This document shows, piece after piece, positions 21,900-35,139 of a DNA stretch of 64,000 nt. The DNA is from Mytilus californianus. Lineage: Eukaryota; Mollusca; Bivalvia; Mytilida; Mytilidae. Position 1 is the first letter of the stretch. The number at the start of each line of letters is the position of its first letter. Location: NCBI RefSeq assembly GCF_021869535.1, contig NW_026262668.1, positions 26,417,732 to 26,481,731 on the forward strand, in the 5' to 3' direction. A program made the translations under genes and the position numbers. Under the pieces are notes generated by a model. It was given only the letters and a program-made list of their open reading frames with translations. It did not search any database and was not told where the DNA came from.

Positions 21900-22825
21900 A
21901 AATTCTCAACCCGTGTACAATGTATCAGATATTCGGCATAGCTTCACCTAAGCCTCAGTCACACATTCAGGATTTTACTGCCGTCCTTGATAGGACGATT
22001 CCCGATTAAAATTTGTCAAAAGTCTGATAAAGATCCTTGATTCGTGTTTAGAAATTCAAAACAATTGCAAAGTATTTTTTTTTGTTAAATCACGATATTG
22101 TTCAAGAAGCGTCCCGATTATCCCTGTTCTCAATCCGATTTGCATCTTTTACGTGTTAAAACAAGACCAAATATGTCCAGACAGCGTCCTTATTATCCCG
22201 AATGCGACCCGGCAAATATCAAACACTGACCATGCAGACAATGAACTGAAAGAGTTGGAAGGCATTCGGCAACATCTATAGACGCAGTCTGGACTCAGTC
22301 ATTAAGACGACAATAAAAAATGTCTCAAGATCATGCCCGTGCCACAGGACACCGTCCAGACAACACAGGACATTTTGATATGATAGATCAGAATCTGTCA
22401 CTACATTGTCACGATTGTAATCCGAATAGACAAAAGTGACTGAGTTTCCCGAAAGTTGCGAGATGCACATAACTGTCGGGAGTGCTTGACGGGCCTCACC
22501 AGACCATTTCCGATCCATAGGACTCTGTTACGAACAATTAAGACCGCGTTCAGACAATGTAGGACATTCCAGATCATTGAAGATAGTATAACAAACTTTT
22601 TCACTTTTCGTGCCGTAGCGCTGTCTGATCTCAAACGAGAGACATAACTTAAGAACGCAGCATTAACCGCAAAATTTTTTCTTAAAAGAGAAAACAAATA
22701 AAAATTATACCGAAAATAAACAGCATAATTTGATCAAATCTATAGTGAAGAATATGCTCTGAAACAAAACTAAACACACAAAAGTTTTTGAATAACAAGT
22801 ATTCTGAGAGTATTGCATGGCAATG
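21900..22825. other. Noncoding stretch, nothing recognised
   Basis: AT-rich sequence with short recurring pieces such as CAGACAATG and AGGACATT, which may be the decayed interior of a repeat. Short ORFs at 22276-22697 have no recognisable domain. Confidence 0.4.
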
Positions 22826-23314
22826 CATAGTCCCCTTTCGGTTAAGAATTCATTGTTCAATGCTAACTTGATCTACAACTTTGCATGGTGTAAACTATAT
22901 AACAAATAGCAAGTCAATATGTGAATTTTCTAGGTCCAAGGACCATAACTCTGCACAAAATCATCAGACCGGATCACATTCAAACTTGACCTGTAACTTG
23001 TCATGATAAAACTATATATTAATAATTAAATGTATATCTTCAAGCATGACAAAAAAAAGTGCGGAAAACTGATTATTTGAGTGAATTTTCCACGTCCAAG
23101 GACCAAAACTCTGAACAAAATCATCAGACCAAAACATAATTCTAACTTGATCTGTAACTTGTCATGATAAAAGTACATACCAAATTTCAAATCAATATCT
23201 TCAAGAACGAAGTAAAAAAGTGTGGAAAACTAATTTGCCGGACTGACGGATGGACAGACAGACGGACAGAGTGCAAACCTAAAGTACTCTTCGACTTCGT
23301 CGGTAGGGGACTAC
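22826..23314. mobile_element. Inverted-end element with two internal 160-bp tandem units
   Basis: The ends are TAGTCCCC near 22829 and GGGGACTA near 23307, in inverted orientation. Inside, a unit beginning GTGAATTTTC occurs at 22921 and 23081 (period 160), each with CATCAGACC and ACTTGTCATGATAAAA. It ends in a GACGGACAGACAGACGG tract. It is noncoding, with a layout like other tandem-core elements here. Confidence 0.6.
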
Positions 23315-23339
23315 TTAACGTCGTATAAAAGAATGTTTG

Positions 23340-23490
23340 CAGTTATTTAAGAAATGACTGTAATATTTTTCCCTGTCTATGAAGAAACAACATCAAAAAT
23401 GTGGTGCACACTAAATAACCCGCCAAGCGTTTTTTTTTAAATTTTGAATAGACAGACAAAATATTACAGTCATTCCTTATAATTTAATTC
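23340..23490. repeat. Fold-back (MITE-like) element
   Basis: The left arm contains AATGACTGTAATATTTTT and the right arm contains AAAATATTACAGTCATT; arms of about 36 bp enclose about 75 bp. No coding potential. Confidence 0.75.
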
Positions 23491-24364
23491 TTAATTCCAT
23501 ATTTAAGGATTAAATCAGGGCAAAGAAACGTTGATGACGTCATGGTTACATGACAAAATTATGTCTATGTGAGCTGATAGAAAAACATCTTTCAGCAAAT
23601 CTGAAGATGTGTTACATCTTAAACTAATTTATACTGAAATGGACCTAAAAGTACTTTACATAATATAAATACATAAAAAAAAACATAAACTCGCATGCAA
23701 TATCTATGAAAATTTTAGATCAAATTTCCCTACTCATATAATTGGGAACTGAAATCAGTTACTCGAAGACAACAACAACAATACACACATTTATATTTTG
23801 TTTTATTAACCCAATATTTCATATACAAATGAGAAAAAAAGGGTTCTTATCTTAAAAGAAAAATATGGTATCAAGATGTGCACTTACTCCTTTATCTTTA
23901 ATGTAATACGCATAAAGTAAAGTCTGAGGTCACAAATTTAATAATTTGTAAGCGTTAGAATTTTAATTTTGTAGGGTCCAAATTTCGCCTTCAATTTAAA
24001 TCGTGATGTATAGGCATTGAGGAATATACTTTACCGTTCCAATTTTCTATCCTCAGCGATTAAATAACGGAAATTGTCGCCGATATATGTTCTTTTACTA
24101 CCAGTCAACAAATCGTAAAAATAGGGTGTCGGCGAATGTGTTGTTCCTACTTTTCCTTCTATGTTGGGCGGTAGCTGTCCTACTGGGATTTTGAACCAAG
24201 TTACTATTGCTGTCAAATATAAAAACAACTCTATCCTCGTCTAGACAAACCAGTCTACCTGCCGGGATAAACATGATCAATAATACTTTTGTAAAGCTAT
24301 AGATAATACAAATATTTCTCATTGAATTTTATGAAGTTTGATCGGTTATTACCGTACTTTATAT
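23490..24364. other. Noncoding stretch, nothing recognised
   Basis: AT-rich, without repeats or domains I can name. ORFs near 24031-24322 are short and featureless. Confidence 0.4.
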
Positions 24365-24660
24365 AATATACTCATCATAGATACCAGGATTGAAATTTTG
24401 TATTTGTCCAGACGCGCGTTTTTTCTACAAATCACTCATCAGTGACGCTCGAATAAAAAAAAGTTAAACAGGCCAAATAAAGTACGAAGTAAAAGAGCAC
24501 TGAGGACCAAAAATTCCTAAATGTTTTGCCAAATATTTGATTGTAGCCGTACAAAAGTTTGACCAAACAATAGTTTTTTTTAGATAATTGCGCACCCTCC
24601 GGTCCTTTAGACCTTAGCCAATGATAACAATGATAGCTTGGTATCGTCAAAAAAAGACAT
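24365..24660 (-). repeat. Retrozyme/Penelope-type repeat with decayed hammerhead motif
   Basis: Read on the minus strand, the region contains GAGCGTCACTGATGAGTG at 24450-24433 and ACGCGCGTCTGGAC at 24418-24405. CTGATGA is the hammerhead core box. The active form would continue with a short stem II and CGAAA before the GCGCGTC cleavage segment. Here the stem II closure and the GAAA box are altered to GTAGAAAAAA, so cleavage is doubtful. Confidence 0.55.
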
Positions 24661-25302
24661 AAAATTTTGAATTCCTGTATATATAAGGTATGACTTTACA
24701 CCGAGTTATAATGCTGCCATTAAAAAACAGTTCAATCCAAGGTAGAACCTCACCGACAGTTTGTTTGAAAAAAATGTTCTGTCCTGTCCATTCATTTGAA
24801 TCTGGGTTATGCGTTAATTAGGCATCACCTCAACGACGCATAGATCACACTGGTTTCATAATGCAGTTATGATTTTTTTTGTGGTCAAAAGAAAGACAAC
24901 CCAAGAGCTAAAAGTAAAAAAAAAAGTTTGTTTGCTTCTTGAGATGGATCTTATATTGTTTATTGCTAATACTTTTATTGCATTATCCGTCTACTAATTA
25001 CAATATTAGTAAAAGGCTTTATTAATCATTTTTGTATAATTTGTTTATGCCTCCGTACGTGTAATATTTTTGCAAATTATAGATATTGATTTGACGCTGG
25101 AGATCGTCTTGGTCTTCCTCGAAAGTGCCATCAAAAACTCTAATATTTCTCCAGAACAACACAAATAAAATTAATGTTATATTCAAATGACATAACTTAG
25201 TATCATTTAACATTGTTTTTCTTGCCCAATGTAATTGTTGTCGTCTATATAAATTCACGTCACACCTTTTGTCCATTTGCAAATATTACATGCATTTCAT
25301 GC
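24661..25302. other. Noncoding stretch, nothing recognised
   Basis: AT-rich. The ORF at 25022-25282 (minus) has no recognisable domain. Confidence 0.4.
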
Positions 25303-26945
25303 CTTGTTCACACGTACATTTGGGTCGAATTGAATTCGAATAACTTGCGAATCGAATTCGCTAATTGCGTTCACACATTTTTCTTTTTTTAATTCGAATC
25401 GAATTCGAATTGGCTAATTCGCATTATCCAATTCGCATTAGGAATGCGTTTTCGTCAATACGGATTAGTTAATTCGCTTCATTTCGAATTAAACTGTGTT
25501 GTGGACATTTTCTAAATTGAACTTCGAATTACCCCAAAAAGAGTTTGGACGGACATCTTAAAAGAATATTATCATTATTTCTTGATTCTTTGAAATTAAA
25601 AACGTAACACTAATAATTCGTGTCCGCAAAAATATCATACGCGAAAACCATAATGACGTCATTTGCATACTTCATTACTGCCTCACAAACATTTCAACAT
25701 CTGTATCACAATGTTTTTATATCTTAGTAACTATGAGATCGAATTATCAAGATTAGGGTCTTCTGTTGTTGGGAATTTATCAAGGCATAGGAAAAAAACA
25801 TCTTTGTTCCAGGCATATGAAATTAGTTGCACCGGACGCTCGTGCCGAAATATTTGAAATAGATCATTGGAGAAAAGGGCAGACAATGTTCGTAATATTC
25901 GGAAAATGTTCAGATGTTTATTATTAGTTTTATTAGTTTGCATGAACTAATGTAAACAGACAGTGCACAATGATCAAAATTTGCCCTAAATACAAACATG
26001 TTAGACATTTGAATTTAGAGTCAACAAATCTGATGAATCATTATAGTTAGCTTGGTAGAATTTTTATTGTTAAAGTTTCTGAAAAGTACTATATGAAAAT
26101 CACAACTTCAATCCAGTCGATATTGAGCGCTATCGAGAAAGAGCAGAATTCAACATTTTACTGACAAATTAAAGTCACTTATAAGAGCCCCGTGTGACAT
26201 CAAGTATGTATTGATCGATGAACGCCATACAAAAATTTCACAAAAATATCGTGGAAAGTTTATTAAATGTTTCAATTCAATCAGGGGAGAGTATTAAACC
26301 ATCTCCGTTACTTTGTTGTTTTTGAGAGGGGAAAATTACTTTGCGTACTATTATATAAACATCTATATTTCAGGATGGTTTTTATATTCTTTAATGCAAA
26401 AAAAAAAAAAAGGCTGAAAGAATCACACGGTTAAAAATATTACAGCCTTTTGAGATCCTCCCTTTTTTTTCAAATTTGATCTTAGCGCCCTCCATAATAA
26501 TCAAATGGTCGTTCACTAAAGAAAAGGTTTTTTAAGAAGTGATAAATCTGGGCATTATTTCAAAAACAAATCAAAAGGTTTTTTTTTCATTTAACAATGA
26601 TTTGTGGAAAATAACAGGAAAAAAAAATAGTCTTGGAAAAAATGGGGAAGCAATAACCCTGTTATTGAAATGAGAAGAAAAGTGATTTCCATAAATGCCA
26701 TATCAGACCAAGAGAGTAAGTTTGGAAATGTTATTGGCTTTTAAATGGTTGTTTTAATCATACTTAATTTATTGATAATGCGAATTATTTAAAAGTTAAC
26801 GCAGTAAAGCGAATTTGACGCGCATTGCAATTCATATTAGGATTATTAGGATTTATGTTCGGCCGTAAAACGTTTCGAATGTGAAATAAACTAATTCGAA
26901 TTAGTTAATACGAATCGAATTCGAATTACGTGTAAACTCAGCACC
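25303..26945. mobile_element. Putative non-autonomous DNA element bounded by AATTCGAAT-rich ends
   Basis: The left end begins GTTCACACGTA, followed by seven or more AATTCGAAT-like palindromes to about 25490. The right end has the same motif cluster from about 26780 and finishes TACGTGTAAAC, the inverted form of the left end with one mismatch. The interior is noncoding with poly-A tracts. The superfamily is not assigned; no clear target-site duplication was found. Confidence 0.5.
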
Positions 26946-27260
26946 AGGTAGAGAACATTTTAATGTGATATTAACATCAACCCTGTTTTGTATTGAATGA
27001 CTCGCTGAGCTGAATTTGTTAGTTCCCAGAACAATTGTCTGCAGAAACATATGACCAGTTTCATTATTTAATTGGTTTTTTTTTGTATTGTTTCAGAACT
27101 AACTATTTTTGATATCGATTAGGTACTTTCTGTTTGTTTTATAAATTAACTCTGAAAAAAAATAGTAGCACTGAAAAAAGACATGAAAAATACAAAAGAG
27201 TGCTGGCAAAAATCAGTTTTAAAACATAACTGAATAAAAACCAACCGGTATTCAGTAATG

Positions 27261-27455
27261 ATTGATTGATTGATTGATTGATTGGCGTTTAAAGCCCCTT
27301 TCAGCACTATTGTGCAATTTTGTGGTGGTTAGTTTTTATTGGTGAAGGAAGCCGGAGGGCCCGGAAAAAACCATCCACCTTCGGTAAAAAAACTAACAAT
27401 CCTAGTCAATTAAGATAGGAATCGAGCGCACCTGCCACGTGCGGTGGAATTCAGT
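27261..27455 (+). repeat. Mollusc short interspersed repeat with ATTG microsatellite head
   Basis: A (GATT)n run leads into GGCGTTTAAAGCCCCTTTCA, then GAAGCCGGAGGGCCCGGA and TCGAGCGCACCTGCCACG. I recognise this layout as a short repeat widespread in molluscs. It is noncoding, just left of the satellite array. Confidence 0.65.
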
Positions 27456-27533
27456 ATTGAAAAAAGGTTAGTAGTTGTTATGAATCAACATTGAATTAGT
27501 AGTAAAATAGTACTGAAAAATGCGTATAGGAAC

Positions 27534-30500
27534 AAATAAACGGATCACCAGATGTAACAAAATGGATCTTATTTATAAATTTAATACCAAACAGAAAACA
27601 ATAAACTTGCGGAAAAGATGGTATACCGCAAACAAAAGGTGCAAAAATTAGTACACCATATCCGGATTTCGACAATTAAATGTTTCTTCAGTGATGTTAG
27701 GAATCGAAACGGTATTTGGAAGGTCATATAATTTACCTCAATTTAAGATAGACTCTTGAATTTTGAAGAGTCGAAATAGGATGAACGGATCATACAAACC
27801 CGAAGGCAAATATAATAAAAGCCCAAACGAAAAAATATAAAGAAGTCTAAATTGAAAACAATGTTCAAACCTATGATTGCGTTGGATAAAAACCGCAATT
27901 TTTATACGTGTGCATGCAAAACAAATTTCTTGGTAGAGGGGTCTAAATACAGCACAAACAACATTTTCCAGAATACCAAAAAAGTGAAAAAGTACATTTT
28001 AACAAAACGCGTTTGACTAGCAGGTCGAACAACGGATGATCTTAAACCCTGCTGACTGCCATCGACGATTGCCCAATAAACGGATCACCAGATGTAACAA
28101 AATGGATCTTAATTATAGATTTAATACCAAACAGAAAACAATAAACTTGCGGAAAAGATGGTATACCGCAAACAAAAGGTGCAAAAATTAGTACACCATA
28201 TCCGGATTTCGACAATTAAATGTTTCTTCAGTGATGTTAGGAATCGAAACGGTATTTGGAAGGTCATATAATTTACCTCAATTTAAGATAGACTCTTGAA
28301 TTTTGAAGAGTCGAAATAGGATGAACGGATCATATAAACCCGAAGGCAAATATAATACAAGCCCAAACGAAAAAATATAAACAAGTCTAAATTGAAAACA
28401 ATGTTCAAACCTATGATTGCGTTGGATAAAAACCGCAATTTTTATACGTGTGCATGCAAAACAAATTTCTTGGTAGAGGGGTCTAAATACAGCACAAACA
28501 ACATTTTCCAAAAGACCAAAAAAGTGAAAAAGTACATTTTAACAAAACGCATTTGACTAGCAGATCGAACAACGGATGATCTTAAACCCTGCTGACTGCC
28601 ATTGACGATTGCCAAATAAACGGATCACCAGATGTAACAAAATGGATCTTAATTATCAATTTAATACCAAACAGAAAACAAAAGATGGTATACCGCAAAC
28701 AAAAGGTGCAAACATTAGTACACCATATCCGGATTTCGACAATTTATGTGTCTTCAGTGATGTTAGAAATCGAAAACTTTAAGGTATTTTGAAGGCCATA
28801 TAATTTACCTCAATTTAAGATAGACTCTTGAAATTTGAAGAGTCGAAATAGGATGAACGGATCATATAAACCCGAAGGCAAATATAATACAAGCCCAAAC
28901 GAAAAAATATAAACAAGTCTAAATTGAAAACAATGTTCAAACCTATGATTGCGTTGGATAAAAACCGCAATTTTTATACGTGTACATGCAAAACAAATTT
29001 CTTGGTAGAGGGGTCTAAGTACAGCACAAACAACATTTTCCAAAAAACTAAAAAAAGTGAAAAAGTACATTTTAACAAAACGCATTTGACTAGCAGGTCG
29101 AACAACGGATGTTCTTAAACCCTGCTGACTGCCATTGACGATTGCCAAATAAACGGATCACCAGATGTAACAAAATGGATCTTAATTATCAATTTAATAC
29201 CAAACAGAAAACAATAAACTTGCGGAAAAGATGGTATACCGCAAACAAAAGGTGCAAAAATTAGTACACCATATCCGGATTTCGACAATTAAATGTTTCT
29301 TCAGTGATGTTAGGAATCGAAACGGTATTTGGAAGGTCATATAATTTACCTCAATTTAAGATAGACTCTTGAATTTTGAAGAGTCGAAATAGGATGAACG
29401 GATCATAGAAACCCGAAGGCAAATATAATAAAAGCCCAAACGAAAAAATATAAAGAAGTCTAAATTGAAAACAATGTTCAAACCTATGATTGCGTTGGAT
29501 AAAAACCGCAATTTTTATACGTGTACATGCAAAACAAATTTCTTGGTAGAGGGGTCTAAATACAGCACAAACAACATTTTCCAAAAGACCAAAAAAGTGA
29601 AAAAGTACATTTTAACAAAACGCATTTGACTAGCAGGTCGAACAACGGATGTTCTTAAACCCTGCTGAATGCCATTGACGATTGCCAAATAAACGGATCA
29701 CCAGATGTAACAAAATGGATCATAATTATCAATTTAATACCAAACAGAAAACAATAAACTTGCGGAAAAGATAGCATACCGCAAACAAAAGGTGCAAAAA
29801 TTAGTACACCATATCCGGATTTCGACAATTAAATGTTTCTTCAGTGATGTTAGGAATCGAAACGGTATTTGGAAGGTCATATAATTTACCTCAATTTAAG
29901 ATAGACTCTTGAATTTTGAAGAGTCGAAATAGGATGAACGGATCATATAAACCCGAAGGCAAATATAATACAAGCCCAAACGAAAAAATATAAACAAGTC
30001 TAAATTGAAAACAATGTTCAAACCTATGATTGCGTTGAATAAAAACCGCAATTTTTATACGTGTGCATGCAAAACAAATTTCTTGGTAGAGGGGTCTAAG
30101 TACAGCACAAACAACATTTTCCAAAAGACGAAAAAAGTGAAAAAGTACATTTTAACAAAACGCATTTGACTAGCAGGTCGAACAACGGATGTTCTTAAAC
30201 CCTGCTGACTGCCATTGACGATTGCCAAATAAACGGATCACCAGATGTAACAAAATAGATCTTAATTATCAATTTAATACCAAACAGAAAACAATAAACT
30301 TGCGGAAAAGATGGTATACCGCAAACAAAAGGTGCAAAAATTAGTACACCATATCCGGATTTCGACAATTAAATGTTTCTTCAGTGATGTTAGGAATCGA
30401 AACGGTATTTGGAAGGTCATATAATTTACCTCAATTTAAGATAGACTCTTGAATTTTGAAGAGTCGAAATAGGATGAACGGATCATATAAACCCGAAGGC

Positions 30501-33500
30501 AAATATAATACAAGCCCAAACGAAAAAATATAAACAAGTCTAAATTGAAAACAATGTTCAAACCTATGATTGCGTTGAATAAAAACCGGAATTTTTATAC
30601 GTGTGCATGCAAAACAAATTTCTTGGTAGAGGGGTCTAAGTACAGCACAAACAACATTTTCCAAAAGACGAAAAAAGTGAAAAAGTACATTTTAACAAAA
30701 CGCATTTGACTAGCAGGTCAAACAACGGATGTTCTTAAACCCTGCTGACTGCCATTGACGATTGCCAAATAAACGGATCACCAGATGTAACAAAATGGAT
30801 CTTAATTATAGATTTAATACCAAACAGAAAACAATAAACTTGCGGAAAAGATGGTATACCGCAAACAAAAGGTGCAAAAATTAGTACACCATATCCGGAT
30901 TTCGACAATTAAATGTTTCTTCAGTGATGTTAGGAATCGAAACGGTATTTGGAAGGTCATATAATTTACCTCAATTTAAGATAGACTCTTGAATTTTAAA
31001 GAGTCGAAATAGGATGAACGGATCATACAAACCCGAAGGCAAATATAATACAAGCCCAAACGAAAAAATATAAAGAAATCTAAATTGAAAACAATGTTCA
31101 AACCTATGATTGCGTTGGATAAAAACCGCAATTTTTATACGTGTGCATGCAAAACAAATTTCTTGGTAGAGGGGTCTAAATACAGCACAAACAACATTTT
31201 CCAAAAGACCAAAAAAGTGAAAAAGTACATTTTAACAAAACGCATTTGACTAGCAGATCGAACAACGGATGTTCTTAAACCCTGCTGACTGCCATTGACG
31301 ATTGCCAAATAAACGGATCACCAGATGTAACAAAATGGATCTTAATTATAGATTTAATACCAAACAGAAAACAATAAACTTGCGGAAAAGATGGTATACC
31401 GCAAACAAAAGGTGCAAAAATTAGTACACCATATCCGGATTTCGACAATTAAATGTTTCTTCAGTGATGTTAGGAATCGAAACGGTATTTGGAAGGTCAT
31501 ATAATTTACCTCAATTTAAGATAGACTCTTGAATTTTGAAGAGTCGAAATAGGATGAACGGATCATATAAACCCGAAGGCACATATAATAAAAGCCCAAA
31601 CGAAAAAATATAAACAAGTCTAAATTGAAAACAATGTTCAAACCTATGATTGCGTTGGATAAAAACCGCAATTTTTGTACGTGTGCATGCAAAACAAATT
31701 TCTTGGTAGAGGGGTCTAAATACAGCACAAACAACATTTTCCAAAAGACCAAAAAAGTGAAAAAGTACATTTTAACAAAACGCATTTGACTAGCAGGTCG
31801 AACAACGGATGTTCTTAAACCCTGCTGACTGCCATTGACGATTACCAAATAAACGGATCACCAGATGTAACAAAATGGATCTTAATTATCAATTTAATAC
31901 CAAACAGAAAACAATAGATGGTATACCGCAAACAAAAGGTGCAAACATTAGTACACCATATCCGGATTTCGACAATTCATATCTCTTCAGTGATGTTAGG
32001 AATCGAAAACTTTAAGGTATTTGGAAGGCCATATAATTTGCCTCAATTTAAGATAGACTCTTGAATTTTGAAGAGTCGAAATAGGATGAACGGATCATAT
32101 AAACACGAAGGCAATATAATACAAGCCCAAACGAAAAAATATAAACAAGTCTAAATTGAAAACAATGTTCAAACCTATGATTGCGTTGAATAAAAACCGC
32201 AATTTTTATACGTGTGCATGCAAAACAAATTTCTTGGTAGAGGGGTCTAAGTACAGCACAAACAACATTTTCCAAAAGACCAAAAAAGTGAAAAAGTACA
32301 TTTTAACAAAACGCATTTGACTAGCAGGTCAAACAACGGATGTTCTTAAGCCCTGCTGACTGCCATTGACGATTGCCAAATAAACGGATCACCAGATGTA
32401 ACAAAATGGATCTTAATTATAGATTTAATACCAAACAGAAAACAATAAACTTGCGGAAAAGATGGTATACCGCAAACAAAAGGTGCAAAAATTAGTGCAC
32501 CATATCCGGATTTCGACAATTAAATGTTTCTTCAGTGATGTTAGGAATCGAAACGGTATTGGAAGGTCATATAATTTACCTCAATTTAAGATAGACTCTT
32601 GAATTTTAAAGAGTCGAAATAGGATGAACGGATCATATAAACCCGAAGGCAAATATAATACAAGCCCAAACGAAAAAATATAAACAAGTCTAAATTGAAA
32701 ACAATGTTCAAACCTATGATTGCGTTGGATAAAAACCGCAATTTTTATACGTGTGCATGCAAAACAAATTTCTTGGTAGAGGGGTCTAAATACAGCACAA
32801 ACAACATTTTCCAAAAGACCAAAAAAAGTGAAAAAGTACATTTTAACAAAACGCATTTGACTTGCAGGTCAAACAACGGATGTTCTTAAACCCTGCTGAA
32901 TGCCATTGACGATTGTCAAATAAACGGATCACCAGATGTAACAAAATGGATCTTAGTTATCAATTTAATACCAAACAGAAAACAATAGATGGTATACCGC
33001 GAACAAAAGGTGCAAAAATTAGTACACCATATCCGGATTTCGACAATTAATGTCTCTTCAGTGATGTTAGGAATCGAAAACTTTAAGATATTTGGAAGGC
33101 CATATAATTTATTTCAATTTAAGATAGACTCTTGAATTTTGAAGAGTCGAAATAGGATGAACGGATCATATAAACCCTAAGGCAAATATAGTACAAGCCC
33201 GAACCAAAAAAAAAAACAAGTCTAAATTGAAAACAATGTTCAAACCTATGATTGCGTTGGATAAAAACCGCAATTTTCATACGTGTGCATGCAAAACAAA
33301 TTTCGTGGTAGAGGGGTCTAAATACAACACAAACAACATTTTCCAAAAGACCAAAAAAGTGAAAAAGTACATTTTAACAAAACGCATTTGACTAGCAGGT
33401 CGAAAAACGGATGTTCTTAAACCCTGCTGACTGCCATTGACGATTTCCAAATAAACGGATCACAAGATGTAACAAAATGGATCTTAATTATCAATTTAAT

Positions 33501-35139
33501 ACCAAACAGAAAACAATAGATGGTATACCGCAAACAAAAGGTGCAAACATTAGTACACCATATCCGGATTTCGACAATTAATATCTCTTCAATGATGTTA
33601 GGAATCGAAAACTTTAAGGTATTTGGAAGGCCATATAATTTACCTCAATTTAAGATAGACTCTTGAATTTTGAAGAGTCGAAATAGGATGAACGGATCAT
33701 ATAAACCCGAAGGCAAATATAATACAAGCCCAAACGAAAAAATATAAACAAGTCTAAATTGAAAACAATGTTCAAACCTATGATTGCGTTGGATAAAAAC
33801 CGCAATTTTTATACGCGTGCATGCAAAACAAATTTCTTGGTAGAGGGGTCTAAATACAGCACAAACAACATTTTCCAAAAGACCAAAAAAGTGAAAAAGT
33901 ACATTTTAACAAAACGCATTTGACTTGCAGGTCAAACAACGGATGTTCTTAAACCCTGCTGAATGCCATTGACGATTGCCAAATAAACGGATCACCAGAT
34001 GTAACAAAATGGATCTTAATTATAGATTTAATACCAAACAGAAAACAATAAACTTGCGGAAAAGATGGTATACCGCAAACAAAAGGTGCAAAAATTAGTA
34101 CACAATATCCGGATTTCGACAATTAAATGTTTCTTCAGTGATGTTAGGAATCGAAACGGTATTTGGAAGGTCATATAATTTACCTCAATTTAAGATAGAC
34201 TCTTGAATTTTGAAGAGTCGAAATAGGATGAACGGATCATATAAACCCCAAGGCAAATATAATACAAGCCCAAACGAAAAAATATAAACAAGTCTAAATT
34301 GAAAACAATGTTCAAACCTATGATTGCGTTGGATAAAAACCGCAATTTTTATACGTGTGCATGCAAAACAAATTTCTTGGTAGAGGGGTCTAAATACAGC
34401 ACAAACAACATTTTCCAAAAGACCAAAAAAGTGAAAAAGTACATTTTAACAAAACGCATTTGACTAGCAGGTCGAACAACGGATGTTCTTAAACCCTGCT
34501 GACTGCCATTGACGATTGCCAAATAAACGGATCACCAAATGAAACAAAATGGATCTTAGTTATCAATTTAATACCAAACAGAAAACAATAGATGGTATAC
34601 CGCAAACAAAAGGTGCAAACATTAGTACTCCATATCCGGATTTCGACAATTAATGTCTTTTCAATGATGTTAGGAATCGAAAACTTTAAGGAATTTGGAA
34701 GGCCATATAATTTACCTCAATTTAAGATAGACTCTTGAATTTTGAAGAGTCGAAATAGGATGAACGGATCATATAAACCCTAAAGCAAATATAGTACAAA
34801 CCCGAACCAAAAAAAAAAAAAAAAACAAGTCTAAATTGAAAACAACGTTCATACCTATGATTGCGTTGGATAAAAACCGCAATTTTCATACGTGTGCATG
34901 CAAAACAAATTTCGTGGTAGAGGGGTCTAAATACAACACAAACAACATTTTCCAAAAGACCAAAAAAGTGAAAAAGTATATTTTAACAAAACGCACTTGA
35001 CTAGCAGGTCGAACAACGGTATTCTTAAACCCTGCTGACTGCCATTGACGATTGCCAAATAAACGGATCACCAGATGTAACAAAATGGATTTAAATTATA
35101 AATTTAATACCAAACAGAAAACAATAACATTGCGGAAAA
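27534..35139. repeat. Satellite array, 14 monomers of 531-540 bp plus a partial monomer
   Basis: Taking CGGATCACC as the unit mark, units begin at 27541, 28081, 28621, 29154, 29694, 30234, 30774, 31314, 31854, 32385, 32925, 33456, 33988, 34528 and 35064 (partial, about 76 bp). Two variants exist. Type A (540 bp) has AATAAACTTGCGGAAAAG and CGAAACGGTATTTGG. Type B (531-536 bp) lacks the first block and has CGAAAACTTTAAGG. The order is AABAAAAABABBAB. Each unit holds a hairpin GACTCTT with AAGAGTC. The repeated minus-strand ORF of about 77 codons follows from the repetition and has no recognised domain. Confidence 0.95.

Larger units (their letters stand above)
19190..21900 (+). repeat. Segmental duplication, copy A (partner about 47420-52510)
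   Basis: Long stretches match the later copy in the same order and orientation: 19190-19700 with 47425-48520, 20055-20120 with 50080-50140, 20410-20620 with 50155-50285, 20900-21060 with 50310-50470, and 21665-21880 with 52305-52505. The copies are diverged and carry different insertions. No protein-coding content is seen. Confidence 0.75.

Noticed and set aside
28278-34955. Repeated minus-strand ORF of about 77 codons in the satellite
   Set aside because: Its repetition follows from the monomer. It has no recognised domain, several monomers break or reframe it, and the plus strand shows comparable ORFs.
27534-35139. CRISPR-like array or hammerhead satellite
   Set aside because: Units are 540-bp satellites in a eukaryotic setting with no spacer structure. 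The monomer has GTGATG and CGAAAC boxes, but the hammerhead core CTGATGA and correct stem order are absent.
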